DNA of 17,241 bases from an uncultured Oxalobacteraceae bacterium (lineage in GTDB: Bacteria; Pseudomonadota; Gammaproteobacteria; Burkholderiales; Burkholderiaceae_D): assembly GCA_937996605.1 (NCBI GenBank), contig CALKVB010000214.1:1-17241 (forward strand). The letters are read 5' to 3'. The number at the start of each line of letters is the position of its first letter. Within the stretch, counting starts at the first letter, position 1. This document shows positions 1-8,385 of the stretch, one piece after another. The notes under the pieces are model-generated. The model saw nothing but the letters and a program-made list of their open reading frames with translations, was not told where the DNA came from and made no database searches. The translations under genes were made by a program, and so were the position numbers.

Positions 1-936
<936 letters not shown>

Positions 937-1122
937 CTATAACTTTGGTCAGTTATAGAACCTTGAAAAAGGTAACTACGACAAGTATTACAATAGTGTG
1001 TGCTAAACGTAAGTTTGAGCAATCACAACCGATTATTTCTGACGGTAACGCCGTCATACTTCTTCCCAATTGGATTTGCTGAAAGCGACAAAACAACGCG
1101 CTCTCAACAAATCAACAAGTTA
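937..1122 (+). other. 23S-5S internal transcribed spacer
   Basis: About 186 bases lie between the two rRNAs. I see no tRNA cloverleaf and no coding frame in them. The segment presumably carries the processing stems of the pre-rRNA, but I could not define those exactly. Confidence 0.7.
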
Positions 1123-1237
1123 TGCCTGATGACTATAGCAAGTTGGTCCCACACCTTCCCATCCCGAACAGGACCGTGAAACGACTTTGCGCCGATGATA
1201 GTGCTGCAACCAGTGTGAAAGTAGGTCATCGTCAGGC
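1123..1237 (+). rRNA. 5S ribosomal RNA
   Basis: This is a typical proteobacterial 5S of about 115 bases. It begins TGCCTGATGAC and ends GTCAGGCT, so the two ends pair in helix I. The conserved internal blocks CCCACACCTTCCCATCCCGAA and GAAAGTAGGTCATCGTC are present. It follows 23S without an intervening tRNA and is closed by a strong terminator 14 bases downstream. The exact ends are uncertain by one or two bases. Confidence 0.96.
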
Positions 1238-1250
1238 TCTTATTCCGCAT

Positions 1251-1281
1251 AGCCCCAAGTTCTCTCGAACTTGGGGCTTTT
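1251..1281 (+). terminator. Intrinsic terminator of the rRNA operon
   Basis: A perfect 12-bp stem (AGCCCCAAGTTC at 1251-1262 with GAACTTGGGGCT at 1267-1278) closes a TCTC loop. It is followed by a short T run ending at 1281. It lies just after the 5S gene and should end the rRNA transcript. Confidence 0.93.
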
Positions 1282-1329
1282 GCTTTGCAGCTTCGGAAAA
1301 ACAAAATCTGCTTCTTGGTTACGATAGAG

Positions 1330-1359
1330 ATCTCGACCCTTCAAATCTCGACCCTTCAA
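1330..1359. repeat. Two perfect tandem copies of a 15-bp unit
   Basis: ATCTCGACCCTTCAA occurs at 1330-1344 and again, without a gap, at 1345-1359. It sits in the gene-free stretch (1282-1590) between the rRNA terminator and the next promoter. Apart from this repeat I see nothing recognisable in that stretch. It is probably a local slippage duplication. Confidence 0.8.
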
Positions 1360-1568
1360 GCTACCTCATCGCTACTCTATAGATTCCCACCACAAATACT
1401 CTTCAGTCACGCTTGTTTGCGAAGATACATTCGTTGATCACTGCAAATTCTTGAACTCCGAACCGACCCGCATGCATTAAATTCACAAGTTCCTCTGCAA
1501 TAGATAACAGATTTCATCTCTCACTTTAGCTTAACCTCATCTCGGAGACGCCCAGTGTCCCGAAGGTG

Positions 1569-1597
1569 TTCTTAGCCTAATGGAGATAGGCTATAAT
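1569..1597 (+). promoter_or_regulatory. Promoter for the riboswitch and manganese exporter
   Basis: A consensus -10 box, TATAAT, lies at 1592-1597. The best -35 candidate about 17 bases upstream (TTCTTA at 1569-1574) is weak. Transcription would start near 1604, just before the conserved riboswitch core at 1614. An inverted repeat, AGCCTA (1574-1579) and TAGGCT (1587-1592), straddles the spacer and touches the -10 box. It could be an operator or could be chance. Confidence 0.6.
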
Positions 1598-1607
1598 GCT
1601 CGCAGTA

Positions 1608-1809
1608 TTCATTGGGGAGTAGCCTGTTTCTTCGTTCTTGAGGAATGATAGAAATAAGCGCATCAACATACTTGGTCAACCGACCATGGTGCGTTTGATC
1701 TGGAAGTAACAGCAGATTTGGCAAGACCTTTGAACACTTCATTTCCTTTACCCAGGATGGGCGAGGCGATGAATTGTTCATTGTGTCGATTGATCGCCAA
1801 CGCCCATCC
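1608..1809 (+). promoter_or_regulatory. yybP-ykoY type manganese riboswitch leader
   Basis: The leader carries the conserved blocks of the yybP-ykoY family in order: GGGGAGTAG at 1614-1622, ATCAACATACT at 1662-1672 and GGCAAGACCTTTG at 1720-1732. Variable hairpins lie between them, for example GGTC/GACC flanking AACC near 1674. This class binds Mn2+ and commonly controls UPF0016/TMEM165 and MntP exporters, and the gene that follows is exactly of that type. Downstream of the core, a long stem (1755-1763 with 1801-1809, and 1765-1770 with 1793-1798) ends 9 bases before the ATG. No T run follows it, so control is more likely at translation than by termination. The family assignment is firm; the switching mechanism is inferred. 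Confidence 0.9.
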
Positions 1810-1818
1810 GAAAAAATC

Positions 1819-2379
1819 ATGGAAGCTCTACTCGTTTCAATATTAGCTGTCACCGTTGGTGAGATTGGTGACAAAACTCAATTACTCGCTCTGTTGTTGG
1901 CCGCTCGTTATCGGCGCCCCCTCCCTATTGTCCTCGGCATTTTGGTCGCGACTCTGGCTAACCATGCTTTAGCAGGTTTACTTGGACATTGGGTTGTGAC
2001 GCATTTTTCGGCTGAGACATTACGATGGGCCTTGGGTATTTCTTTTCTGGGGATTGCCGCATGGACGCTCAAACCCGATGAAATGGACGATGCAGGTATC
2101 CAAGAAAGTAAGTATGGTGTTTTTATGTTAACCTGTATAACTTTCTTTCTCGCTGAAATAGGTGATAAAACTCAGGTGGCGACAATTGCGCTCGCTGCGA
2201 AATATGAAAATCTCTATTTCGTGGTCGCTGGTACGACGATAGGTATGCTGATCGCTGATGTACCTGCTGTACTCCTCGGGAAAGTCGCGTCGCCAAATTT
2301 CCCATTCAAATTAGTGCGCTGGATCGCGGCTGGGATTTTTGCGATTTTGGGCCTGATTGTTTTGCTCAATATTTTTTAA
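1819..2379 (+). CDS. TMEM165/GDT1 (UPF0016) family manganese exporter
   Basis: A predicted inner-membrane cation transporter of 186 residues. It contains the two family signatures E-x-G-D-K-T at residues 15-20 and 113-118, each in a hydrophobic segment, with further membrane segments around 34-60, 66-83, 133-155 and 165-185. The two-fold repeat is the family architecture. Bacterial members such as MntX/MneA export Mn2+. The riboswitch just upstream supports manganese as substrate and implies induction by excess Mn2+. I start at the ATG at 1819 because family members begin with MEALLVS-like sequence right before the first motif. An in-frame TTG at 1774 would add 15 poorly conserved residues. 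No good Shine-Dalgarno precedes 1819, which is unusual and may be part of the control. The next gene begins 12 bases after the stop. Confidence 0.93.
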   Translation: MEALLVSILAVTVGEIGDKTQLLALLLAARYRRPLPIVLGILVATLANHALAGLLGHWVVTHFSAETLRWALGISFLGIAAWTLKPDEMDDAGIQESKYGVFMLTCITFFLAEIGDKTQVATIALAAKYENLYFVVAGTTIGMLIADVPAVLLGKVASPNFPFKLVRWIAAGIFAILGLIVLLNIF

Positions 2380-2391
2380 AAAGAGAGAATC

Positions 2392-3201
2392 ATGAGTTCT
2401 TTTATGCTCCCGAAAGGGACTGTCGTTAAGTTTGGCACTATTTCAACTTCGCTATATCAATATTTCCGTAACGGTATCCCTCCTTACGTCACGCGTAATG
2501 GAGAAGAGTTGGACAACCCAGAAGACCGGGCTGAAAAGGGTATTTTTGTCGGCGAGTTAATGGCGTATTTTTCAGCCTGCGCTACTTTCGGTGGACACAC
2601 CAGTCGTGTCCATGATGCCAATCAAATCGTCTTGAGTCGATTCATTGAGCTGGTTAAGTTTGCAGTAGGCGAGAAGCCGGAAATCCCAGGTCTTCAAAGT
2701 GTAGCTGATCAAATCGGCCTGCCGGTTGTACTAGAAATCGAATTGCAAGAGCCTTGCGAAGTGATTGCTGATTTGCATTTTGAAGCAGATGGAAACGCTG
2801 AAAAGAGTTGGAATTATTGGCGCAGTGTTGTCCTGCAGCGGCCTGCTGGCATTCCGTCGTTTTGGATCAAGAAGTGTCATTTCCCGCGCCTTTTAGATTT
2901 CCGTGATTTGGGTACCGGCCGTCATCAACGCATCGTTGAGCAGACTACCGATGCGGCGTTATTGGTTGGCGGTCTGATGCAATCTTGGCACAAAGATGCT
3001 CCAGGTGATTTGTTGCTCGCCTTCAAAAAGCAACATGCTCGCACCAATTTTTCTCAATCTTTTGCATGGAATGCGAGTGAGCTTGAACAGTTCTTTAACT
3101 TGAACAGTATGCTCGATCCTGCAACGCGCATATTGAATCAAATGACGATCTGGCAGGATGTCGATTTGCTCGCCAAGAAGCAAGGTATCCCGCTTGAATA
3201 G
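2392..3201 (+). CDS. Conserved hypothetical protein, 269 residues
   Basis: I do not recognise a family. The protein is mixed alpha/beta in character with no signal peptide or membrane segment, so it is probably cytoplasmic. It has a Trp-rich middle (around residues 140-165) and a Phe/Gln-rich C-terminal third. It starts at an ATG 12 bases after the manganese exporter stop, with GAGAG just upstream as ribosome binding site, so it is probably co-transcribed with the exporter and shares its riboswitch promoter. Its stop codon directly abuts the stop of the convergent HDOD gene, with no base between. Codon use looks like that of its neighbours. A link to metal stress is only a guess from position. 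Confidence 0.85.
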   Translation: MSSFMLPKGTVVKFGTISTSLYQYFRNGIPPYVTRNGEELDNPEDRAEKGIFVGELMAYFSACATFGGHTSRVHDANQIVLSRFIELVKFAVGEKPEIPGLQSVADQIGLPVVLEIELQEPCEVIADLHFEADGNAEKSWNYWRSVVLQRPAGIPSFWIKKCHFPRLLDFRDLGTGRHQRIVEQTTDAALLVGGLMQSWHKDAPGDLLLAFKKQHARTNFSQSFAWNASELEQFFNLNSMLDPATRILNQMTIWQDVDLLAKKQGIPLE

Positions 3202-4779
3202 TCAATTATTACGGCGGGTCATGGCTGTTAACAATTGCCCCTTCAGTGTTTTGATTAGTGCCGTTTCGTCGGACGGCACTCCTTCTGTGGCTACTTTGCT
3301 GCGATCTGCATACAACAGGCCTAACGGTCTTTGTTCGACGACTAGAGGTAGAATAATGAAACTTCTTGTATCGGGGAACTCTCGCTTATGCCAAGCTGGC
3401 AGTAAATTTTGAATCTTGGAATTCAAGGCATCTTCTACCATCAGGTCGACATTGTTAATCAAAGCTAGTTGAAATACGCTGTCGGACTCGGTCGTGAGAA
3501 ACTGAAATGCTTTCTGCCTTTCTGCATAGCGTTCACCAACGGACAATCTAGCCAGATACTTTGTTTTTTGTAGATCACTGAGGCAGGCGGTTGCAAATCG
3601 AAAACCCATTGCGTGGTGCAGAGTCTCAAGTACGAGTAGCAATAGATCGTTTAACTTTACATTCGACGATGACAGCATTTGCGTTGCATCCTGCACCCCA
3701 GCTAAAAGTAAGTCACGTGCATTTTTTGGTTTACCGCTCGGATGGCGTGCACTTGCTTGCAGCTGTTGTGCATCGTACGCCGGCAGCATAAACTCGCTAC
3801 AGAAATCGCTCTCTTTGAAGCCGGACTTTCCTGTTTTTTCGTGATGATTAAGTTCAACATTGAGCGTGATAGCCAATTGACGCGCTTCTCCTTTCACGTG
3901 TTCAACGACGGTATCGAATTGACTTTGGTTTATTTCGAGGGCGTTACCGAATTTTTTAAGTAACAGTTTTCGCTGCTCTTCGATATTGCCTCCTCCTTGT
4001 TCAAATGAGATGAGCATTTCACCTATGCCTTCGCACAAGCTTGATACATGCCTGAGCCACTCTTGTGCATGTTGGCTTTTCTTGATCTCACCAAATTGTA
4101 TGGATTGAACCGCATGAATAATTGTTTCAGGGATCTTCCATTCGTGTAAAACAATTTCGCCAAGTCGCTCGAAACTACAACCTAGATATTCAATACATAC
4201 TTGATTGGTATTGAGATTTTTCTCTTCTGCATGGCGAATGATTTGCTCGTAGCGATGGTGGTCGAAGTAGGCTAATAAAACGCGACCAATATTTTTGAAT
4301 AGCGCGGCAACAGCCGCCTCTTCACTACGAGGACGATGGTTAAGTTTTGCAATCTCGCGTGCGGCGACACTGGCGCAAAGAGCCTGCACAAGTTCTTTGC
4401 GCACTAAACGGGCATGATGATGATCACGAAAGCCACTGACTAACAATGCCGCGAGAGCGTTGGTTTTTATCGCATCGAAACCCAGTAAAAAGATTGCCCG
4501 TGAAATAGTGGTGACGGCGACACCGCCGGCCGCGCGATAAGTTGTGGTATTTGCAAGCCGCAGAATTTGCTGGGTTAGCGCGACATCCGAAAGAATGTAA
4601 TGAGCGAGATCGGCGATCGAATCATCGCTAGAAGAGGTAATCTCAATTACTTTGGTGATAGCAACTCCCAATGTTGGGAGATTTTTATCGTTGCGGATTT
4701 TTTCCAATAGATGTTCACGAGTGGCTGAAACACTCGAAGCGGCGTGCGTATGTCCAACTTGAGGCGTCGAGTGTGCCAC
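3202..4779 (-). CDS. HDOD-GAF signalling protein
   Basis: A cytoplasmic protein of 525 residues. An HDOD domain at about 32-230 includes the typical LPTL entry (34-37) and the LGF segment at 99-101. The metal-binding His-Asp of true HD phosphohydrolases is absent: the equivalent site reads K162-N163, as expected for HDOD, which is thought to act as a non-enzymatic scaffold. A helical linker (about 235-350) leads into a GAF-like sensor domain (about 355-522) ending in the PLGLLYADRS strand-loop. It starts at a GTG, 7 bases after the upstream receiver-TPR gene stops, with only a weak AGG as ribosome binding site, so translation is probably coupled. The pairing suggests one signalling unit. The ligand and output are not visible. 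Confidence 0.9.
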   Translation of the reverse strand: MAHSTPQVGHTHAASSVSATREHLLEKIRNDKNLPTLGVAITKVIEITSSSDDSIADLAHYILSDVALTQQILRLANTTTYRAAGGVAVTTISRAIFLLGFDAIKTNALAALLVSGFRDHHHARLVRKELVQALCASVAAREIAKLNHRPRSEEAAVAALFKNIGRVLLAYFDHHRYEQIIRHAEEKNLNTNQVCIEYLGCSFERLGEIVLHEWKIPETIIHAVQSIQFGEIKKSQHAQEWLRHVSSLCEGIGEMLISFEQGGGNIEEQRKLLLKKFGNALEINQSQFDTVVEHVKGEARQLAITLNVELNHHEKTGKSGFKESDFCSEFMLPAYDAQQLQASARHPSGKPKNARDLLLAGVQDATQMLSSSNVKLNDLLLLVLETLHHAMGFRFATACLSDLQKTKYLARLSVGERYAERQKAFQFLTTESDSVFQLALINNVDLMVEDALNSKIQNLLPAWHKREFPDTRSFIILPLVVEQRPLGLLYADRSKVATEGVPSDETALIKTLKGQLLTAMTRRNN

Positions 4780-4786
4780 GTTGTAA

Positions 4787-6418
4787 TTAGCCTATTTTTG
4801 CGCGAACAGCATCTATACCAAATCGTTTTTGTAATTCTTCATAAAGACCGCGAATTGCTTTTAAACGGCTATTCATCGGATCTAAGCGAGCCGCGGAGTC
4901 AATCAACTGTTTGGCGAGCGCACCAGTACCCGCATCCCAACCTAAGTTTTCAATGCATTTTAACGCGGCTAAGGCTGCATTGAGAACGACCTGTGGATTA
5001 TCTGGCGATTTACGTGCCGCGCTCGACATCAATTCGACAGAGCCACGGAAGTCACCTTCTTTTGCTTTTTGCACACCCAGTGCCACTAGATCTTTGACTT
5101 CTTTTTGACTACGTTGGGCGAGCTCTTTACCAAGGTGCCCTTTGCCAACACTCTCGAATACCCCCATCGCTTTCGTCACAAGACTTTGATTCGGCGCATT
5201 ACGCATAACCTCCATGATGACTTCCGAGGCCGCATCTTCTTTATTATTTTCTAAGCAGCTTTTTGCAAGACCAATTTTGAGGTCATTCGATAAGCCTATG
5301 TCTTCTTTGCTTGCTAAGACAGCGGCTTCCAATTCTTCAATGACGCGCGCATCACCAGTAGACGCATGAACCATCGCGGCAGAAATGGCCCTGCATGCTT
5401 CCGTCTTTTTCAAGCCAGCCATGTTTTTCTCAAGGTCACGAATGACGGACTTGGCTTGATCATGGTCGCCTTTTTTGACGAGTGCATTGACTAATTTCAC
5501 ATGATCTTCAGGATCTCGAAATTCAGAAAACTTGGCCTTACTAACGACTTTTTTGAGAACCGTTTCTGCTGTCTCGATATCTCCTGTTTCCAATGCTAAG
5601 GCACCCAATTTACGTAGGCGACGAACACCATGCGGCGAAACGGCAACTGCGGTGTCCAATACTGTTTTTGCTTGTGGAAGCTCCCCGATTGCCTCGTGTG
5701 TTTTGGCTAACCAGTCGTAGGCATCCATATATTTATTGTTTTCGTTGACCAAGTTGGTCAAAATATCTTCAGCCTCTTCGTAACGGCCTTGCATAAAAAG
5801 TGTTTTCGCCAAACCGAGGCGTGCCCAAGCTACGGCTTTGAGGTCAAAGAGAGTTTGATAAAGGGCTTCGGCTTCTGCTGCTTCACCGAGAATCACATGC
5901 AACTCAGCTCTTAGACGCATAAAGTCGATCGCATATTTTTGATGGACGCGTTCGCCAGTAATACAAGCAGCTATAGATTCACGTACAAAGCCTTGTTCCA
6001 TCAAGGTGTGAACTTCGACAAACGCTTTACGTTTTTCAATTGCTTTTAAGACTCGCTCCAGCAGCATATCTGCAGTGAAGGGTTTAAGTAGGTAATCTGA
6101 GGGGGCGAGTTCGGCAGCACTGACGACTTTGGCATAGGCCCGCTCTGCCGTCACCATGATGAAGATGGTTGAGAGCGGCGTCAGTTTGTGATGGCGAACG
6201 TCCTCCAACAGTTGTTGACCATCTTGCCCAACGCCCAAATCGTATTCGCACAATACAAGATCGAATACTTTATTTTGGATCGCGCGAAGGGCAGTACCTG
6301 CGGTGAGCGCATGTTCAATTTTGTTGATGCCGCAAAGATTCAGCATATTGTGTAAGCTCACACGCATTCCAGCGTGGGGCTCAACCAATAAAGCGCGAAT
6401 TTCACCTAAATTGCTCAT
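4787..6418 (-). CDS. Response regulator-like receiver with TPR domain
   Basis: A protein of 543 residues with an N-terminal receiver-like domain (about 6-125) and a long helical part with several TPR units (about 135-530). Receiver landmarks T90 and K112 are kept. The residue at the phosphoacceptor position is Glu (E58 in DLVLCEYDLG), and the usual acidic pair near strand 1 reads E13-P14. Normal phosphorylation is therefore doubtful and E58 may mimic the phosphorylated state. The DGQQLLE segment (66-72) matches the known receiver-TPR family, whose canonical members read CDY at this place. The TPR part probably binds partner proteins. AAAAGG lies about 5 bases before the ATG. It is the first gene of an operon with the HDOD-GAF gene. 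Confidence 0.9.
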   Translation of the reverse strand: MSNLGEIRALLVEPHAGMRVSLHNMLNLCGINKIEHALTAGTALRAIQNKVFDLVLCEYDLGVGQDGQQLLEDVRHHKLTPLSTIFIMVTAERAYAKVVSAAELAPSDYLLKPFTADMLLERVLKAIEKRKAFVEVHTLMEQGFVRESIAACITGERVHQKYAIDFMRLRAELHVILGEAAEAEALYQTLFDLKAVAWARLGLAKTLFMQGRYEEAEDILTNLVNENNKYMDAYDWLAKTHEAIGELPQAKTVLDTAVAVSPHGVRRLRKLGALALETGDIETAETVLKKVVSKAKFSEFRDPEDHVKLVNALVKKGDHDQAKSVIRDLEKNMAGLKKTEACRAISAAMVHASTGDARVIEELEAAVLASKEDIGLSNDLKIGLAKSCLENNKEDAASEVIMEVMRNAPNQSLVTKAMGVFESVGKGHLGKELAQRSQKEVKDLVALGVQKAKEGDFRGSVELMSSAARKSPDNPQVVLNAALAALKCIENLGWDAGTGALAKQLIDSAARLDPMNSRLKAIRGLYEELQKRFGIDAVRAKIG

Positions 6419-6743
6419 GTAAACCTTTTAGTCGAAATGGATCTGCTTTCGCTCATTAGAAGATTAGAAGTTCTGCTAAGCGTGTCGAACTACCCTTCTT
6501 TTCGAACAAATCGTTGGAGCCAGTGAAGGCGCAAGTGATTTGTCTTTCTATTTAAGATATGACGGTTAGTCTATGCCAAAACTTTAACCGATTCCATGTG
6601 TTAAATGTAGCTGTATGGCAATTAAATGCAAGGCAAATTCAACAACGTCGCTGGAATGCGACGGAAATTGAATTTGATTGTAAAAAAAAACTAATTACAC
6701 CTTGGGTCAAATGTGCGAATGAGGGCTCAGCGTTTCGACCGAA
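6419..6743. other. Intergenic region between two minus-strand units
   Basis: About 325 bases without a supportable gene. The right-hand part is A/T-rich, with a run of nine A at about 6682-6690 that reads as a T run on the minus strand, downstream of the DUF2905 gene. No convincing GC-rich stem precedes it, so I do not call a terminator. The left-hand part should hold the promoter of the receiver-TPR operon. I could not pick its -10 or -35 with confidence. Confidence 0.5.
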
Positions 6744-6938
6744 TCAAAGAAATTTAGCCAGCAGAAGGATGCCAAGGCTGAGCAAAATGGTTGAGGCGAA
6801 AGGAATTGTGTAGATACGTCCGAATAAACGAAAGCGTAAATCACCGGGCAGTTTTCCTATCCCGAGTTTTTGTAGCCACGGTAATAGGTTTGCGAAGACA
6901 ACAAGTGCGACAAAGATAACAAAAACCCAGCGAATCAT
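6744..6938 (-). CDS. DUF2905 small inner-membrane protein
   Basis: A 64-residue protein with two hydrophobic helices (about 3-20 and 45-62) joined by a polar loop containing KLGIGKLPGDLRFRLFGR. This loop is the hallmark of DUF2905, and the length is normal for the family. Function is unknown. It lies 68 bases downstream of the methyltransferase on the same strand and is probably part of the same transcript. The ATG at 6938 is the only sensible start. AAGG and GAG lie upstream at somewhat long and normal spacing respectively. Confidence 0.9.
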   Translation of the reverse strand: MIRWVFVIFVALVVFANLLPWLQKLGIGKLPGDLRFRLFGRIYTIPFASTILLSLGILLLAKFL

Positions 6939-7006
6939 ATGCGTCTCAACCTTAAAAAGAAATCCTGTTTTAGTCTGGGAATAGTCAATGATTAAATAGT
7001 TAATTC

Positions 7007-8215
7007 TTACAGGCGATGGGAGCGGTCATGATGGGAGAAATGTGCTGGCAATTCCATGCCGCAGCCCATCACCAATACTTTAAACAATTCTCCCATTTCC
7101 GCAGGAGAAATGAGCTTTTGCAGCGCGTTGGCGGCAGGTAAATATCGCTTGCTATCATCCACATCGATACGACTCAAAATATTGGTGAGCCCAGCCTCAA
7201 GTAGAAAACCCGCTTGACTACTGTAATGCACGAGATCAAGACCCGCATTGATGCCAGATTTGGCCATGGCTGTAAAGTCCACATGTGCGGTGATGTCTTG
7301 TAGACCTGGAAAATAGAAAGGATCTGGATGTGCGTGGTGCCGGTAGTGGCACATCAAACTGCCTTTGTCACGTTGTTCCATGTAGTACTCGTGTGCCGGG
7401 AAACCGTAGTCAAACCACAAACTTAGGCTGCCTTGTCCCGTATTTGTTTGACCCGCTAATAACATCGCAGCAATGCTGCGCATGAAACCGGCCGCAATAG
7501 AGTGCACTTCGCTGATATAACCTTCCGGTAGCAGTTCCGCATCAGGTATTTGTTCAATTAAGTGCGAGATCGTGCTGGCATCGTCTTGCATACTCGCGAG
7601 TTGAAAGCCTTGCTGCGCATCGTTTTGATAGGTGACACCCAGCCTCGACCAGCCATCAGCGGTCTTGATCACCAAATCGACAGGCATAGCATCTAAGACT
7701 TCATTGCCGAACACAAGACCGTTAAAGGCATCTGGCATCTCTGACAACCAAATAACTTGCGGGAAATCTTTTAAGCGTTGTTCTTGACGTGCTCTGAGTT
7801 CCCCGGACAATTCCACGATAAAATAGCGCCTGATTGAAATTCCAGCCTGTTGGCATTCTGTCAGGATATCGAAAGCGAGCTTGCCTGAGCCTGCGCCGAA
7901 CTCCATGCAATCGCCCGATGTTTGCGGCAAGAGTTTGCCTGCAAGCTGTGCCAAGCAGGCACCGAAGATGGAAGTCATTTCGGGGGCAGTGGTGAAATCG
8001 CCGTCAGGACCGAGCTTCGTAGAGCCGCCGCTGTAGTAACCTAGCCGTGGCGTATAGAGTGCCATTTCCATGTAGCGAGAAAATGAGATCATGTCGCCCG
8101 AGGCGCTGATCTCTTCGGCGATGATTTTTTGCAGCTGCTCTGATGCTGCCAATGCTTCTTCTGATGGCGCGGGAAGCACAAGTTGTTGGTGGGGACGTGG
8201 AATTAATTTTTGCAT
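7007..8215 (-). CDS. MidA/NDUFAF7-type SAM-dependent methyltransferase
   Basis: A class I methyltransferase of 402 residues from the COG1565 (DUF185) family. The mitochondrial member NDUFAF7 methylates an arginine of a complex I subunit; the bacterial substrate is not established. Visible motifs are GDFTTAPEM (72-80), the SAM-binding EFGAGSGKLA (105-114), VELS (134-137) at the end of strand 2, and GNEVLDAMPVD (170-180), which is typical of the family. Length is normal. It starts at the ATG at 8215 with a poor CGGGA directly upstream. It is divergent from the pteridine reductase gene across 170 bases and is followed by the DUF2905 gene. Confidence 0.92.
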   Translation of the reverse strand: MQKLIPRPHQQLVLPAPSEEALAASEQLQKIIAEEISASGDMISFSRYMEMALYTPRLGYYSGGSTKLGPDGDFTTAPEMTSIFGACLAQLAGKLLPQTSGDCMEFGAGSGKLAFDILTECQQAGISIRRYFIVELSGELRARQEQRLKDFPQVIWLSEMPDAFNGLVFGNEVLDAMPVDLVIKTADGWSRLGVTYQNDAQQGFQLASMQDDASTISHLIEQIPDAELLPEGYISEVHSIAAGFMRSIAAMLLAGQTNTGQGSLSLWFDYGFPAHEYYMEQRDKGSLMCHYRHHAHPDPFYFPGLQDITAHVDFTAMAKSGINAGLDLVHYSSQAGFLLEAGLTNILSRIDVDDSKRYLPAANALQKLISPAEMGELFKVLVMGCGMELPAHFSHHDRSHRL

Positions 8216-8385
8216 TCCCGCATTGTATTAAATATTGCGACTGTGAGCGAATTTGGTGAAAACTATTTCGCTTTTCAGTGCAGCACCGAAGTTCATGAAT
8301 GCTGGTATTGTGCGCTTGTTTGTCCGCAGCGAAGCATGAGCTTAGCGTTTGATGATCAAATTGATGAAGCTGAGGCAAGAAGAGT
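8216..8385. promoter_or_regulatory. Divergent promoter region
   Basis: 170 bases separate the minus-strand methyltransferase gene from the plus-strand pteridine reductase gene, so promoters in both directions are expected. An A/T-rich segment near 8223-8237 could be the -10 region for the minus-strand gene. I see no clear operator. AAGAAGAG just before 8386 is the ribosome binding site of the plus-strand gene. Confidence 0.45.

Noticed and set aside
3257..3280. 8-bp perfect stem AGTGCCGT/ACGGCACT near the convergent gene ends
   Set aside because: It lies inside the HDOD-GAF coding region and has no T run on either strand, so I did not call it a terminator.
6559..6813. 84-codon plus-strand frame in the gap before the DUF2905 gene
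   Set aside because: It overlaps the DUF2905 gene on the opposite strand, lacks a ribosome binding site and resembles no protein.
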